A stretch of 64,000 nucleotides of DNA from positions 1 through 64,000 of the forward strand of contig JBAKBP010007446.1 in the NCBI GenBank assembly GCA_037953745.1. Direction: 5' to 3'. Shown here piece after piece: positions 51,099 to 60,980 of the stretch (the stretch's first letter is position 1; each line of letters starts with the position of its first letter). The DNA comes from Lithodes maja. Lineage: Eukaryota; Arthropoda; Malacostraca; Decapoda; Lithodidae. Made by a program: the position numbers and the translations under genes. The notes under the pieces were generated by a model. The model worked only from the letters and a program-made list of their open reading frames with translations, searched no databases and had not been told where the DNA came from.

Positions 51099-51743
51099 CT
51101 AACCCAGCAGCAGCATTCATATCAAAGGCAACACCAGGTGTGGCAGCAGCAGCGACCACAACAGCAACAACACCGAACACAACAGCAATCTTTATCGTCG
51201 GCAACGAGAGAAGATAATACAGTGCCAGCTACACCATCCTCAAATTTACCTACACAAACTGAACCAAATGAAGGAGCCAATGCAAGGGAAAACCCATGGA
51301 CTATGGTCAAATGGGTGAATGGCAAGCCTCGCTACTCTAGGGAAGGCGAGCAGGTTCACCCTAGACCGAGAAACCAGCCAGGAATTAAAGGTAGGGTCAA
51401 GGATACTGGCCTCAATACCATCAAAAGGCCCCGACTAGCTAGGGTGTTTGCCACAGGATTCAACCCTAGTGTTACTGCTGAGAATCTCAAGACATACTTG
51501 GCTGATAATCTACATATAAATATAGAGGTAAGACAGCTGACCACCCTCTCCAGGTCCACTACCTGTGCCTCCTTTTGTATAACTAGCGAATGTCCAGATC
51601 CAGATGTTTTCATGAATCCTGACCTGTGGCCAGAAGATGCATATGTCAACTGGTACAGAGAACCAAGACAATATCCCAATGAGGACAGTGCAGAGGCTTC
51701 TGGGACTTGGAGGCATCGCACACCACTATCCAACTCGCAGTAA
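51099..51743 (+). CDS. LINE F ORF1, RNA-binding protein, N-terminus uncertain
   Basis: The frame is open after a TGA at 51096-51098; GTG at 51138 is the longest non-ATG start, and the first in-frame ATG (about 51300) falls inside the protein. The copy is therefore probably 5'-truncated or starts elsewhere. Gln-rich N-terminus (QQQRPQQQQH), basic middle, then KRPRLARVFATGFNPSVTAE and LADNLHINIEVRQLTTL, resembling an RRM-like fold as in ORF1 proteins of many LINEs, ending WPEDAYVNWYREPRQ. Would coat LINE RNA. Its stop TAA shares its last A with the ORF2 ATG. Confidence 0.72.
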   Translation, partial: LTQQQHSYQRQHQVWQQQRPQQQQHRTQQQSLSSATREDNTVPATPSSNLPTQTEPNEGANARENPWTMVKWVNGKPRYSREGEQVHPRPRNQPGIKGRVKDTGLNTIKRPRLARVFATGFNPSVTAENLKTYLADNLHINIEVRQLTTLSRSTTCASFCITSECPDPDVFMNPDLWPEDAYVNWYREPRQYPNEDSAEASGTWRHRTPLSNSQ

Positions 51744-54586
51744 TGGAGGGGATACCTACAACAGCAGCAAGTATAAAAGTAACTTCATACAATTGCAGAG
51801 GACTCGGCAAAACAAAGAGGAATCTCCTGTTGCGACCTGACATCGTATCTACATTAAGGACCAGTGACATAGTCTGCCTTCAGGAAACCTGGTACACAAA
51901 ACAGGACTTAGGTAATTTGAACATATTAGATAAAGATTTCCATGGGTACGGGGTCTCCACTACGGACACACGTGATGGTATTGTGGCAGGTCACCCCCCA
52001 GGGGGAGTTGCAATAATGTGGAGATCGTGCCTAGATAGTGTAATTAAAACCATTGAGACAAATTTAAGCTGGTGTGCGGGAATACAGCTGGAAGTGGGAC
52101 ACAGAAAATTTGCAATATTTTGTGTTTACTTACCGTATCAGTGTGCAGAAAATGAAGAACTTTATTTGGAAAAGTTAGGGGAGCTTGGTGGCCTAATTTC
52201 TGAATTAGAGATAACGTGTTACTCAGTGGTAGGTGATTGGAATGCTACCCCTCACGAGTTGGGTGGTTCCATGTTTGCTAAACATATGTTAAGGTTTTGT
52301 GAGGAGCAAGGTTTAATTTTGTCCTCCAAAAACCTGCTTCCAGAAAATAGCTATACATATGTTAGTGAAGCATGGGAGACCAGGTCGTGGCTTGATCATT
52401 CAATCTCTAGCTCTGACTTTCATGACTCTATCTCAGAAATGGCCATAAGATACGACATTACGGATGACGACCACATACCTATAGAATTAACAATCCAAAT
52501 TAATAAAGCACCGGAAATAACAGAAACTAGCAATAGCATCAAGGCAAAAGTTCCATGGAATGTAATCTCAAATGAAGAGTGCCAAATGTACTGTGATAAA
52601 ACCAAGGACTTATTAAATAGGGTGCAATATGATGGTAATGGTGTAGCACAATGCAGGGATCCAAAATGTAGTGATGCACAACACAGAAAGGACATTATTA
52701 AATTTTACAATAGTATAATAGATTCTTTATCAAAAGCGGGGGAAAGTATTTTTAATAGCCGTAAATATAAGTCCTCATTCAATAAGCCAGGTTGGCAAGA
52801 CTATGTGGCTGACCTGTATCAGGCCTCCAGAGATGCTAGGTCTCATTGGCTTGAAGTAGGTCAGCCTAGACAGGGGCCTATATTTGAACTTCACAAAAGA
52901 GCAAAGGCTAGGACCAAATATGCCATTAGATTTATTAAGCAAAATGAAAACCAATTAAGGAAGGAAGCCCTTGCAAAGAGTCTGGCAGAAAAGGATACTA
53001 ACTGTTTTTGGAAGGACATCAGATCCATGCAAAATTGTAACACACCATTACCTGTCAGTGTTGAGGGGGTTACGGGTGAAGAGAACATTGCTGACTTATG
53101 GAAAACTCATTTTAAGGAACTACTTAACAGTGTAAACCAAAGGTCTACTAATGGTGCAATTCAATATGTGAAAGATAGTAATTATGAAGACATTAAAGTG
53201 ACTGAAAGTGATCTTGAGAATGCCATAAGAAAACTTAACCTAAATAAAGCTTGTGGGCTGGATGGTATATATGCAGAACATCTTAAATATGCAGATAAGT
53301 TGTTAATAGATAAACTTAGTTCTTGCATCACCAGTCTATTTTCGCATGGTGTCCTGCCGGAGTCTATGATATCCGTAATACTTGTTCCTGTCATTAAAGA
53401 TAAATCAGGTAAAATTACAGCAAAAGACAACTACCACCCAGTAGCACTTGCTAGTGTGGTGAGTAAGGTAGTTGAAATGATAATGCTAGAAAGAATGTCT
53501 GCATATATTGTCACCAGCAGCAATCAGTTTGGCTTTAAGAAAAATCATGGCACAGACCAATGCATATATGTGCTGAAAGAAGTGATTGATACATACAACA
53601 AACTAAATAGCTCAATTTTCTCTTGTTTTCTTGATGCAAGTAAGGCTTTTGATAGGGTGTGTCACAAAACCTTATTTGAAAAATTAGTTAACAGGGGAGT
53701 GCCTAGCTATATTGTTAGGATACTTATTTTCTGGTATGCTAATCAAAAAATGTGTGTAAGATGGGGCAACATCCTGTCAGGCTCTTTCGCCGTAACCAAT
53801 GGTGTTAGGCAGGGGGGGATATTGTCTCCGTATCTTTTCAACGTCTACATGGATGATCTTAGTCTGGAGCTGAACAAGACTCGCACTGGGTGCTGTATTG
53901 GCAGCACCATTGTAAATCATCTCATGTATGCTGATGACCTAGCCTTAATCGCGCCCTCTGGAGCAGGACTGGATAAATTATTAAGAGTATGTGAACAATT
54001 TGGAATCGAACATTCAGTCAAATTTAATCCTATAAAGAGCAATATCATAATATTTAAATCTAACCTTCTATTGAAATCAAAGCTACCTAAATTCCATTTA
54101 TATGAAGAAATTATAGAAGAAGTAAGTAAAGTAAAGTATCTAGGACACTATATTTCATGTGATCGCTCAGATGATGAGGATATGGGTCGTCAGCGAAGGC
54201 AACTTTACATGCAGGGAAATTCAATATTAAGAAAATTTCATATGTGCACATGGGATACAAAAATAACATTGTTCAACTCCTACTGCTCACCAATGTATAC
54301 AGCACAACTATGGTGGAACTATAAGAAAATTACAGTGAATAGACTAAGTATCTCATATCACAATATCATGAAAATGTTTCTGGGGCTCTCAAAATATGAG
54401 AGTACAAGTACGCTATGTGCCTATATGAACTTACACTGTTACAAATCACTCATTAGAAAGCTAACATATAAATTCATTCAGCGCCTTAACACTTCTGAGA
54501 ACAGGATCATTAAAATGCTACAAACTCCAAGCATAGTGTACACCTCCAGGATCCAGGCACACTGGAGGAAGTTGCTCTATATTTAA
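51743..54586 (+). CDS. LINE F ORF2: endonuclease plus reverse transcriptase
   Basis: 947 codons from ATG 51743 (a longer frame begins at TTG 51707 but overlaps ORF1). Endonuclease: IKVTSYNCRGLGKTKRN, IVCLQETWYTKQD (Glu), FCVYLPYQ, SVVGDWNATP (Asp/Asn), WLDHSISSSD and DDDHIPIEL (Asp/His). RT: LNLNKACGLDGIYAEHLKYA, YHPVALASVVSKVVE, NQFGFKKNHGTDQCIY, SCFLDASKAFDRVCHKTL (first Asp), GVRQGGILSPYLFNVYMDD, LMYADDLALIAPSGAG (YADD) and FNPIKSNIIIF. C-terminal part: VKYLGHYISCDRSDDED, LFNSYCSPMYTAQLWW. No internal stop. It resembles elements annotated as jockey-type but is closest in motif style to CR1/L2-group RTs. Confidence 0.92.
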   Translation: MEGIPTTAASIKVTSYNCRGLGKTKRNLLLRPDIVSTLRTSDIVCLQETWYTKQDLGNLNILDKDFHGYGVSTTDTRDGIVAGHPPGGVAIMWRSCLDSVIKTIETNLSWCAGIQLEVGHRKFAIFCVYLPYQCAENEELYLEKLGELGGLISELEITCYSVVGDWNATPHELGGSMFAKHMLRFCEEQGLILSSKNLLPENSYTYVSEAWETRSWLDHSISSSDFHDSISEMAIRYDITDDDHIPIELTIQINKAPEITETSNSIKAKVPWNVISNEECQMYCDKTKDLLNRVQYDGNGVAQCRDPKCSDAQHRKDIIKFYNSIIDSLSKAGESIFNSRKYKSSFNKPGWQDYVADLYQASRDARSHWLEVGQPRQGPIFELHKRAKARTKYAIRFIKQNENQLRKEALAKSLAEKDTNCFWKDIRSMQNCNTPLPVSVEGVTGEENIADLWKTHFKELLNSVNQRSTNGAIQYVKDSNYEDIKVTESDLENAIRKLNLNKACGLDGIYAEHLKYADKLLIDKLSSCITSLFSHGVLPESMISVILVPVIKDKSGKITAKDNYHPVALASVVSKVVEMIMLERMSAYIVTSSNQFGFKKNHGTDQCIYVLKEVIDTYNKLNSSIFSCFLDASKAFDRVCHKTLFEKLVNRGVPSYIVRILIFWYANQKMCVRWGNILSGSFAVTNGVRQGGILSPYLFNVYMDDLSLELNKTRTGCCIGSTIVNHLMYADDLALIAPSGAGLDKLLRVCEQFGIEHSVKFNPIKSNIIIFKSNLLLKSKLPKFHLYEEIIEEVSKVKYLGHYISCDRSDDEDMGRQRRQLYMQGNSILRKFHMCTWDTKITLFNSYCSPMYTAQLWWNYKKITVNRLSISYHNIMKMFLGLSKYESTSTLCAYMNLHCYKSLIRKLTYKFIQRLNTSENRIIKMLQTPSIVYTSRIQAHWRKLLYI

Positions 54587-54957
54587 CCTTAAGTAATGAT
54601 TTCAGGTCTGCTACTCTACAGAATTAGCATACCGGTACTGATCCTCATAGTGCAGTACAGTATCGATATTCCTATACTGTACTGTAGCAACATACTGTAC
54701 CGGAAGCTAAATGATGTGAGGCATGGTACTGTACACAATTAGGACAGTGGTTTTGGTAACACAGTAGTTTGATGACCACTGTTTTTGGTTGAGGCAGTGC
54801 TGTGAACTACATGATAGCAAGCTGGGTATTATTTAATTTCTTTTTATTTTATGTAGCCTATGTACAGTAGCTTATATATATTTATATATATTTATGTTAC
54901 TGTAAGGTATATATGGACCCCAGTATGGTCCCCTCTGTACTGTGTGAGTCTGAAATA

Positions 54958-54991
<34 letters not shown>
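54587..54991 (+). other. LINE F 3' UTR and tail
   Basis: Many CAGTACTGTA words near 54640-54740, an AATAAA at 54954, then TATTATTATT to 54991. No further gene. Confidence 0.75.
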
Positions 54992-54993
<2 letters not shown>

Positions 54994-55706
54994 TACTTAT
55001 CTTAGAAATCAGTGGGCTAGAAGTACTTGGCAAGGTGAAAAAGGTGAATATTTTGCTATTGAACAGGGGGGAATTCTCTCTCCAATGCTGTTTAAGTTGT
55101 ATATTGATAATATTATTTGAGAATTTTCAAATATTCAAATAGGTTGCCGCCTTTGTTTTCTAAGACTGAATATTTTGGCCTACGCAGATGATATTGTCCT
55201 ATTAGCGGATTCAAAATGTAATTTAGAAATATTATGTCAGAAATTTGAAGAAGAAATAACTAGTCTAAAACTAAAGAATAATAGGAATAAATCTAAATGT
55301 GTTATATTTGAAGAAAAAAACATAACATTCCTAAGAATCAGTTAAATGTAAATATTTTAGGAAATTAAGTAGTCAGTATCGGTACCTACAAGTATCTAGG
55401 GTATATGCTACAGAATAATCTTAAAGATCAATCTGATGTAGAAATGAGATTGAAGAGTTTTTATGCCAAGTCAAATTTAGGAAATTTAGCTTCGTTAACT
55501 TTAACACTTTATTATTCCTGTTAAATTCATTCTGTTTACCTCACTATGGATTGCAATTATATATGGAACATGAAGGATATTTTTAATTGTCAAATCTTTA
55601 AGGCATTTAGTATAGCATTTTCTAATGCAAATACAAAAATGTTAAAAGTTCCAAGATATACAAGTTGTCACAGTGTGATGAAGAAAAACGGTCAACTTTT
55701 ACTTAA

Positions 55707-56781
55707 CCCGGGAACTGCGGGAAGACTCTTAAGAGTTCCCCCGACGGACTGCGGGAAGACTCTTAACCCTCCGACCCCGGCTATATATTATATATATATT
55801 CCTCGAAATCCGGGTGTTTTGGCCGAAAAACGTCTAGGCTAGGCTACCGTATATTCGTTAATCAGACTGCTTCCCGCATTCCCGCGCATCCCCAAGCGTA
55901 GCTGTGTTATTTACCTGTAAAATGGCCTTAAGTAGAGCTCTCTAAGTCAACTGGGTGAGCTGTGATGATGATTTCATTGGAGATAACTTTATGGCCAAAC
56001 CAGCCACTTTACACCACTTTTCGATACTGAACAACAACATACAGGCACACACGAACAAGCGACGCTCTCCTTCTTGTGGCCGGAGATGCGGAGCGTCGGT
56101 CCAGCCGGCTGTTGTTTACATGCGTCGGACCGACGCCTCGCACACGAAGCTCACAGGCTTTCAAGCAATGGTACAATGTAGTACCACCCGGGTTCCTGGG
56201 GCCAAAAAAAAATGGTACACGTGTGTACCAACCGGGTTTGAAGGGTTAAGAGTCAGAGAAAAAAAAAATCAACGATTTTTTTTTTTTATTTATTTTTTTG
56301 CCCCTGGGCCATGCAAAATATCACTCCTCTACCTCCCCTCCTTCCCCACTTTCCTCCCCTCCTTCAGTTATCACCTATTTTCCCTGTTATTCCCTTATTC
56401 TGAGGTATATTTTTGTGCTAACATTAGCGAGTTGCAAGCAGGGCATTGTCATCACTGATAGCAAGCGAGTGCAAGAGAGAGAGAGAGAGTATCGATCGAC
56501 TGTGTCTCAGTGGCCTTGGGGGAAATTGGCGGGAAAGCAGGTTGCCTCACCCATACATTATATAACTCGCGGCCTGTATCTACGATTTTGACCATCCAAA
56601 CGCTGTTTTCACTCGTTTTATTGTTGTTTCAGGTTAATACCTTTATAATCAACCCATAATAGGTGCGTATGGATAAGTATTAATGCTATTTATGGTAAAA
56701 TTAATATTTTAGTGATGGAAACAGCTCAAATACGTCAGCACAGGCAGACGTTTCTAATTACCCCCATGCGCACTTCTTAGG
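55707..56781. mobile_element. TTAA MITE family T1, copy 3, carrying a nested TTAA MITE
   Basis: TTAA at 55703-55706 and 56782-56785. Same ends as copies 1 and 2 (CCCGGGAACTGCGGGAAGAC; CGCACTTCTTAGG). Without the nested element (55763-56245) it is about 592 bp, like copy 1. Confidence 0.92.
55767..56245 (+). mobile_element. TTAA MITE family T2, copy 2 (479 bp), nested
   Basis: TTAA at 55763-55766 and 56246-56249, inserted in the second CTCTTAAGAG word of family T1. Ends CCCTCCGACCCCGGCTAT and, inward, CCCTTCAAACCCGGTTGGT. Homologous (opposite orientation) to 22860-23340 in the BEL/Pao integrase. Non-coding. Confidence 0.92.
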
Positions 56782-57154
56782 TTAAGCATCTGGTTTCATT
56801 TGTACAAGCCAGGTACTTTCAACACACATTTTAGAAGACAAATGTTGTACTTAGTCTATGTCTACCATATTTAAAAGAAAGCTTGCATTATAGAAAAGTT
56901 ACTGATTACTGTACTTTAAAACTATAAAATGCTAAGTTTTTCTCTTGTAATTATATATTTCAGTTGCACAATATTTTAATAGGTGTACTTTTATACTTCT
57001 GCATATTTTTTATTAACATTCTTTTAACCACTTACAATGGCAATTTGTTTTTAATTTAAAATGGGTATCTTTCTCTATATTTAACAATATATGTATTGTA
57101 TAATATGAAATAAAGCTGGATTGACATTGACCTTTAACTTGTTTCTCACCTGCA

Positions 57155-57312
57155 GCCCCAAACATATTTGCCAGACACTGCAACTCTCACTCATTATCAC
57201 TTATCAGAACTGTATCATCAACAAACAGTAGTACTGTACAGTACAGTACTTGCAACTACCACTCACTCTCTCCTCCCTTACCTGAGATACTTCAACATCC
57301 ACTGCTCTTTCT
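57155..57312 (-). pseudogene. LINE B fragment, copy e
   Basis: Minus-strand match to 42150-42290 around the FADD motif (TCAGAACTGTATCATC...AACAGTAG; CAACATCCACTGCTCTT). 158 bp, diverged. Confidence 0.7.
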
Positions 57313-57349
57313 TATAATAAAACAAGATACAGCATATTAGCCTTCATTA

Positions 57350-58140
57350 TTCAGCCTCCTGATATATTTATTGGCCCTCATTACAGCTTTCACTTGTGTG
57401 ATGCTTCATATTATAATTGAGCTCTAGGACATTGTAACTAATATCAGATCTGGTGTGATTACTCATCCAACCCAGTTTGCCTATTTGGCTCCTCAGTTCT
57501 TCTGTTTTTGTTTAATTCTTCCTTCCTTTCTACCCTTTACTGTGATTACTTCATTCAGATAAGCATTTTGGTCAAGATAAATGCCCTCTTCACTCTGCCT
57601 AAAGTCTAATCCAATGTAGGCTACCTGAAGGCTTACACTGACTACTGTCCTAACTTGAACTTATCTTTTATTCTACTGATGACAACATTATGAAACATCC
57701 GTGTTCCTCCCCAGATAAAATCATCCACATGCATAAGTAGAAAACCTGAGAGTTTGTTATCATACCAGTAAAAACCAGCAGGGTCAACAATCCAGATTGT
57801 GAAACAACTTTCTTACAGTAAGATACTACTCTTTTGAGGCATCATTCAGACTGTAAACACATTTCTTCAATCTCCACTAAATTTGATCAAGGGAGTTTGC
57901 TTCTTTGGGTGGTTTTAAGTTAACCTTTAGGTGTAAAACTTCACTCTGCTATAAAGCTGTCTTCACATTAATGGAATTACATTGCTACTGATTAGTTGCT
58001 GTGATTGAAATTCTCAGCTAGGACTTCTTTACTAACTGTGGGAGAATCAGTTCTAGTGCATTAAGACTCTTCAAGACCTCTTGCAACTAACCTGGCTTTA
58101 ATTAAATAATGGCTCGCCACTCATCAGCCTGTCTCCTACT
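57350..58140 (-). pseudogene. Ty1/copia RT-RNase H remnant
   Basis: Minus-strand translation in shifting frames gives KARLVARGLEE near 58090, SINVKTALQQSEVLHLKVNLKPPKEA near 57930 (broken by substitutions), KKCVYSLNDASKE near 57840, DPAGFYWYDNKLSGFLLMHVDDFIWGG near 57740 (catalytic V-D-D), and LRSQIGKLGWMSNHTRSDIS near 57480. This order (KARLVARG, LKPP, VYxLxDA, HVDDF, LRSxIGxLxW, RxDIS) is the copia pol signature. Multiple stops; no LTRs seen. It resembles the GalEa-type copia elements known from crustaceans, but that assignment is from memory. Confidence 0.8.
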
Positions 58141-58870
58141 CAAGTCATTGCTCTCCGACAGAATTCAAGAATTCATCCACTCTTATGCTGAAATATGCTC
58201 TGCTTCTATTGTTAATCAGTAGATCCAATGAACACAGAGGGCAGACAGAAACGCTTGTGTACAAATAGACAAAGTTTATATGATAGCAATAACACAGCTG
58301 GCCATTGTCCTAGCGCCCGCTCCTTTTAGCATGAAAAACAAACAATAACACAGCAATAACCACACAAAATATGAAAATATAAACATTAGAATACTTTACT
58401 GTCTGTTTATATTCAACACACAGGTGCCTATGGAGCAGATAATGTGTATGTGAAAAGAGGTGAATTTGCACATTTTCAATGAACAGTATATAATATTCCA
58501 TACATAGAAAATGCATGCATTCACTTCTCTTCACACACACACACACATGCTCCACTCTTCGGGAGCCTGTGCTTGGAAAGAGTCATCTGATCATCACTGA
58601 GATAAATGACAAATTTACAAGTACAAGTACAAGTACAGTACTGTACTAAATGTTTGAGAAACTCAAAATTGCACTTGTGATATAGATACATTCCATGAAC
58701 TGTTTTTGTTTTTAGTTTAAAAAGTATCATACTATTTATAGCTACAGTATGGCTGTTATGGTTAAGTTAAATAAAATTGCAGTTCATTCATACATTATTG
58801 CAATTCAAAGTCAATTGCTTTTTTTTAGCAAACATTAGTGGCTGGTTAAATGTACTGTACTGTTAAATGT
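58141..58870. other. Non-coding
   Basis: AT-rich with (CA)n at 58533-58547 and ACAAGT/CAGTACTGTA words near 58617-58650. Could include decayed flanks of the copia copy. No gene recognised. Confidence 0.5.
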
Positions 58871-58880
58871 ACTGTACTGT

Positions 58881-59297
58881 TGTTGTTGTTGTTCCTGTTC
58901 CTGTTCCTCAGGCTTCCTTGTCGAACAGCCCCAAGGCCCCAAGCAAGGCCAAGGCCATAATGGAGCGCCCCCACAGATCCCTCCCTGCCTACCACAATAA
59001 AGCATGGGTGACCGAAGCCACTCCATGGCGGGGAGCTGAGGAGGGTGCGGAAACGCCCGGGAAACCAAAGCCCCACCCAGGGCCCTGTGCCCCTCAGCAA
59101 TTATGAAGAGAAAGTTGAGGGGCAAAGGAAAAAGGTGACACTTTGGCTTCCAATCTTGGTAGATTGGGAGGTCAATCCACAGAAGAGACGCCGTCACTTG
59201 AGATCTAGAAAACATATAAGTAAAAGGAACAGTCAGAGTAAGCTATGGGTATGGTAGAGATCGCTCAGTTCTCACTCTGATAGACCAGCCGATCACC
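58881..59297 (-). mobile_element. SINE family S, copy 4
   Basis: 417 bp, minus strand, perfect 10-bp target duplication ACTGTACTGT (58871-58880; 59298-59307). The tail is TTG plus TTCCTG units at 58879-58908, slightly diverged from CAA. Same head (GGTGATCGGCTGG) as the other copies. Confidence 0.9.
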
Positions 59298-59552
59298 ACT
59301 GTACTGTAAAATGGGGTGACTTCGGACGTAGGTTGACTCGGAGTATAATAGGACGAAAGTTGAGATGGTAACAGATTGTTGAAAATAGTAGCAAGCAAAG
59401 TGTTCTTGGTATCAAAATGTTAAAAATTTCAAGTTTTAAAAATGGACTAACTTACTCTTTGAAGTCAATAATCAAAATCTTATATTTTTACAAAAATTCA
59501 AACATTGAACAGAACATAATTATTATCTTACATATTTCATCATATGTCACTT

Positions 59553-60234
59553 GAATGGGAACGTGTAAAGAACTTCATTCTATATAGTGATTTTGTGATT
59601 GTCTAGGCCATAATAAATTATTGATTTTTCCTTGTGGATTTTGAGTAAATCATCATCTGGAGTATGCCTCGCCAGGTTTACTTAAGGGGCAGTCTCTTGC
59701 CTTGGAAATTAACCATTAGGGTATTACATTTATGGCTGGGATTGTATCAAGACTGTTGGAGAGTTAATTGCTTATTTTAATAAATGGTATGTATGTATGC
59801 ACTGAATATCCCAATTCACGTTGTCATATCTTTTTTCAAGTCCATGAATGCTGTATACATGCTGTTTAACTTATGAAGCGGCTCGCTTGGTGTAGTGACT
59901 AGCGTCTCGGACTTCCACCCAGAAGGCCCGGGATCGCGCCCACGCTCGACGCATTAAAGATTTTTCACAAGCACTGAGTCGTTACCATCCCTCATGAGCA
60001 AGGGGATGGGATAGTAGTACAGGACCCCAATGGAAATACGCCTAATCGGCCTTATTGGGCTATCCTTAGCTGGCTTAGCATGCGCTAGCTTTAAGAACTA
60101 TTATTATTATTATTATTATTATACTCCAGATGATGATTTGCTCAAAATCCACAAGGAAAAATAAATAATTTATTATGGCCTAGACAAGAACAAAATCACT
60201 AAATAGAATGAACTTTTTTACATGTTCCCATTCA
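59553..60234. repeat. Foldback structure with 113-bp inverted arms
   Basis: Left arm 59553-59664, right arm 60122-60234 in reverse. Shared inverse words: TGAATGGGAAC, GTCTAGGCCATAATAAATTAT, TTTTTCCTTGTGGATTTTGAG, AAATCATCATCTGGAGTA. About 90% identity by eye. The spacer holds a LINE RT scrap (59800-59865, minus) and a tRNA-derived SINE. Confidence 0.85.
59878..60121 (+). mobile_element. tRNA-derived SINE with (ATT)n tail
   Basis: The first ~72 bp are tRNA-like: A-box-like TGGTGTAGTGAC at 59888-59899 and B-box-like GGGATCGCGCC at 59930-59940, 30 bp apart, as in pol III internal promoters. A ~150-bp unrelated body follows, then ATT repeats (60098-60121). It cannot fold as a complete tRNA (no matched acceptor ends, long 3' body), so it is a SINE and not a tRNA gene. 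The ATT tail resembles that of LINE F. Confidence 0.8.
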
Positions 60235-60254
60235 TGCACAAAAGGATTACCTCA

Positions 60255-60640
60255 GTAATGCTCTCAGCACTCTCTGAGGGTCACCGGCCACGGAAGCAAA
60301 AATAATTCCATGGAAAATCAAAGAAGTAATGCTGTAGAACCTCCCAGTCGCTAGCATTAAAAAGCCTTAGGCGTCCCTGACAGGGGGGGTTAGAAGGCTG
60401 TAATGGAGAGACAGGAAAAGTAACAGAAATCAGATTATGATCAGAGAAGCCCAATGGTGGGAGAAGATTTACAGTACTGTATAAGCAGAAGGATTAAAGG
60501 TTAGAAATAAGTCAAGAATGTTGGGCTGAACTAACTGTTCTAGGTCATTTAGGATAGAAAAGATGTAGGCTTGTTCACAAGGTTGGTCAGTGAAAAGAGA
60601 GGAAAGCCATTGGTGGTGATGAACATTGCCACATTGCCAC
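60255..60640 (-). pseudogene. LINE endonuclease fragment
   Basis: Minus strand: VHHHQWLSSLFTDQPCEQAY, FSILNDLEQLVQ, PNILDLFLTFNPSAYTV (60480-60640), then HNLISV (Asp/His region) near 60445 and SPLQPSNPPCQG near 60400. This is the C-terminal half of an APE-type endonuclease, resembling crustacean Jockey-like LINEs as I remember them. Frames are broken downstream of 60470. It directly abuts and truncates the DIRS RNase H region. Confidence 0.75.
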
Positions 60641-60972
60641 GCCCGGGAGATAAGATGCATTCAGATGGATGCTCAGCTTTTTGGCCAGAGCAAAAATCGG
60701 TTCTGACAATGTTAGTAACTTCCGAGACCTCGTTGACCCTTGCTTTTGAATGCAGTGTACTGCGTTCAAATTGTCCATTCGAAATACAATTGTTTTCCCT
60801 TGTAACGAAAAGCCGTGAGTTTGGAGGAAAAACAAAGGGAATAGAAGCTCTTGTTTGTTGATATGAAAGTTCTCGTCTTGGGACCACAGACCTTGGCCCT
60901 GGTGGCCTAGGTTTGACTGATAACCCCAGCCTATTCTCCCTGAGGCATCTGTGTCTATCCATACTGTAGGTG
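60625..60972 (-). pseudogene. DIRS RNase H region
   Basis: Minus-strand fragments in two frames: SMD-DASGRIGWGYQ-like near 60930 (first Asp), HINKQELLFPLFFL near 60850 (Glu), IVFRMDNLNAVHCIQKQGST near 60770 (Asp), KLSIHLNASYLPGVA near 60650 ahead of the truncation. A frameshift lies near 60840-60930. The order fits DIRS RNase H. Confidence 0.82.
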
Positions 60973-60980
60973 GGGGAGAG

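Larger units (their letters stand above)
51060..54991 (+). mobile_element. LINE F (CR1/L2-group), two ORFs, largely intact
   Basis: ORF1 (51099-51743) and ORF2 (51743-54586) overlap at TAATG. A ~370-bp 3' UTR has AATAAA at 54954-54959 and an (ATT)n-type tail at 54961-54991. The 5' end is not defined because ORF1 lacks an in-frame N-terminal ATG. Confidence 0.87.
54992..57131 (+). pseudogene. LINE G, decayed RT fragment carrying nested TTAA MITEs
   Basis: RT remnant from about 55005: EYFAIEQGGILSPMLFKLYI, a stop near 55118, LNILAYADDIVLLADSKCNL (YADD), then FEEEITSLKLKN and a frame loss near 55320. It continues to 55702, is split by MITE T1 copy 3 (55707-56781), and appears to resume to a putative 3' end with GAAATAAAG near 57107. 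Related to CR1-type RTs by the GGILSPMLF...AYADD spacing. Confidence 0.75.

Noticed and set aside
59878..59950. A tRNA gene
   Set aside because: A- and B-box-like words are present, but the acceptor stem does not close and the sequence runs on into a SINE body with an ATT tail.
59530..60240. LTR pair of a retrotransposon
   Set aside because: The two ~113-bp arms are inverted, not direct, and lack TG...CA ends.
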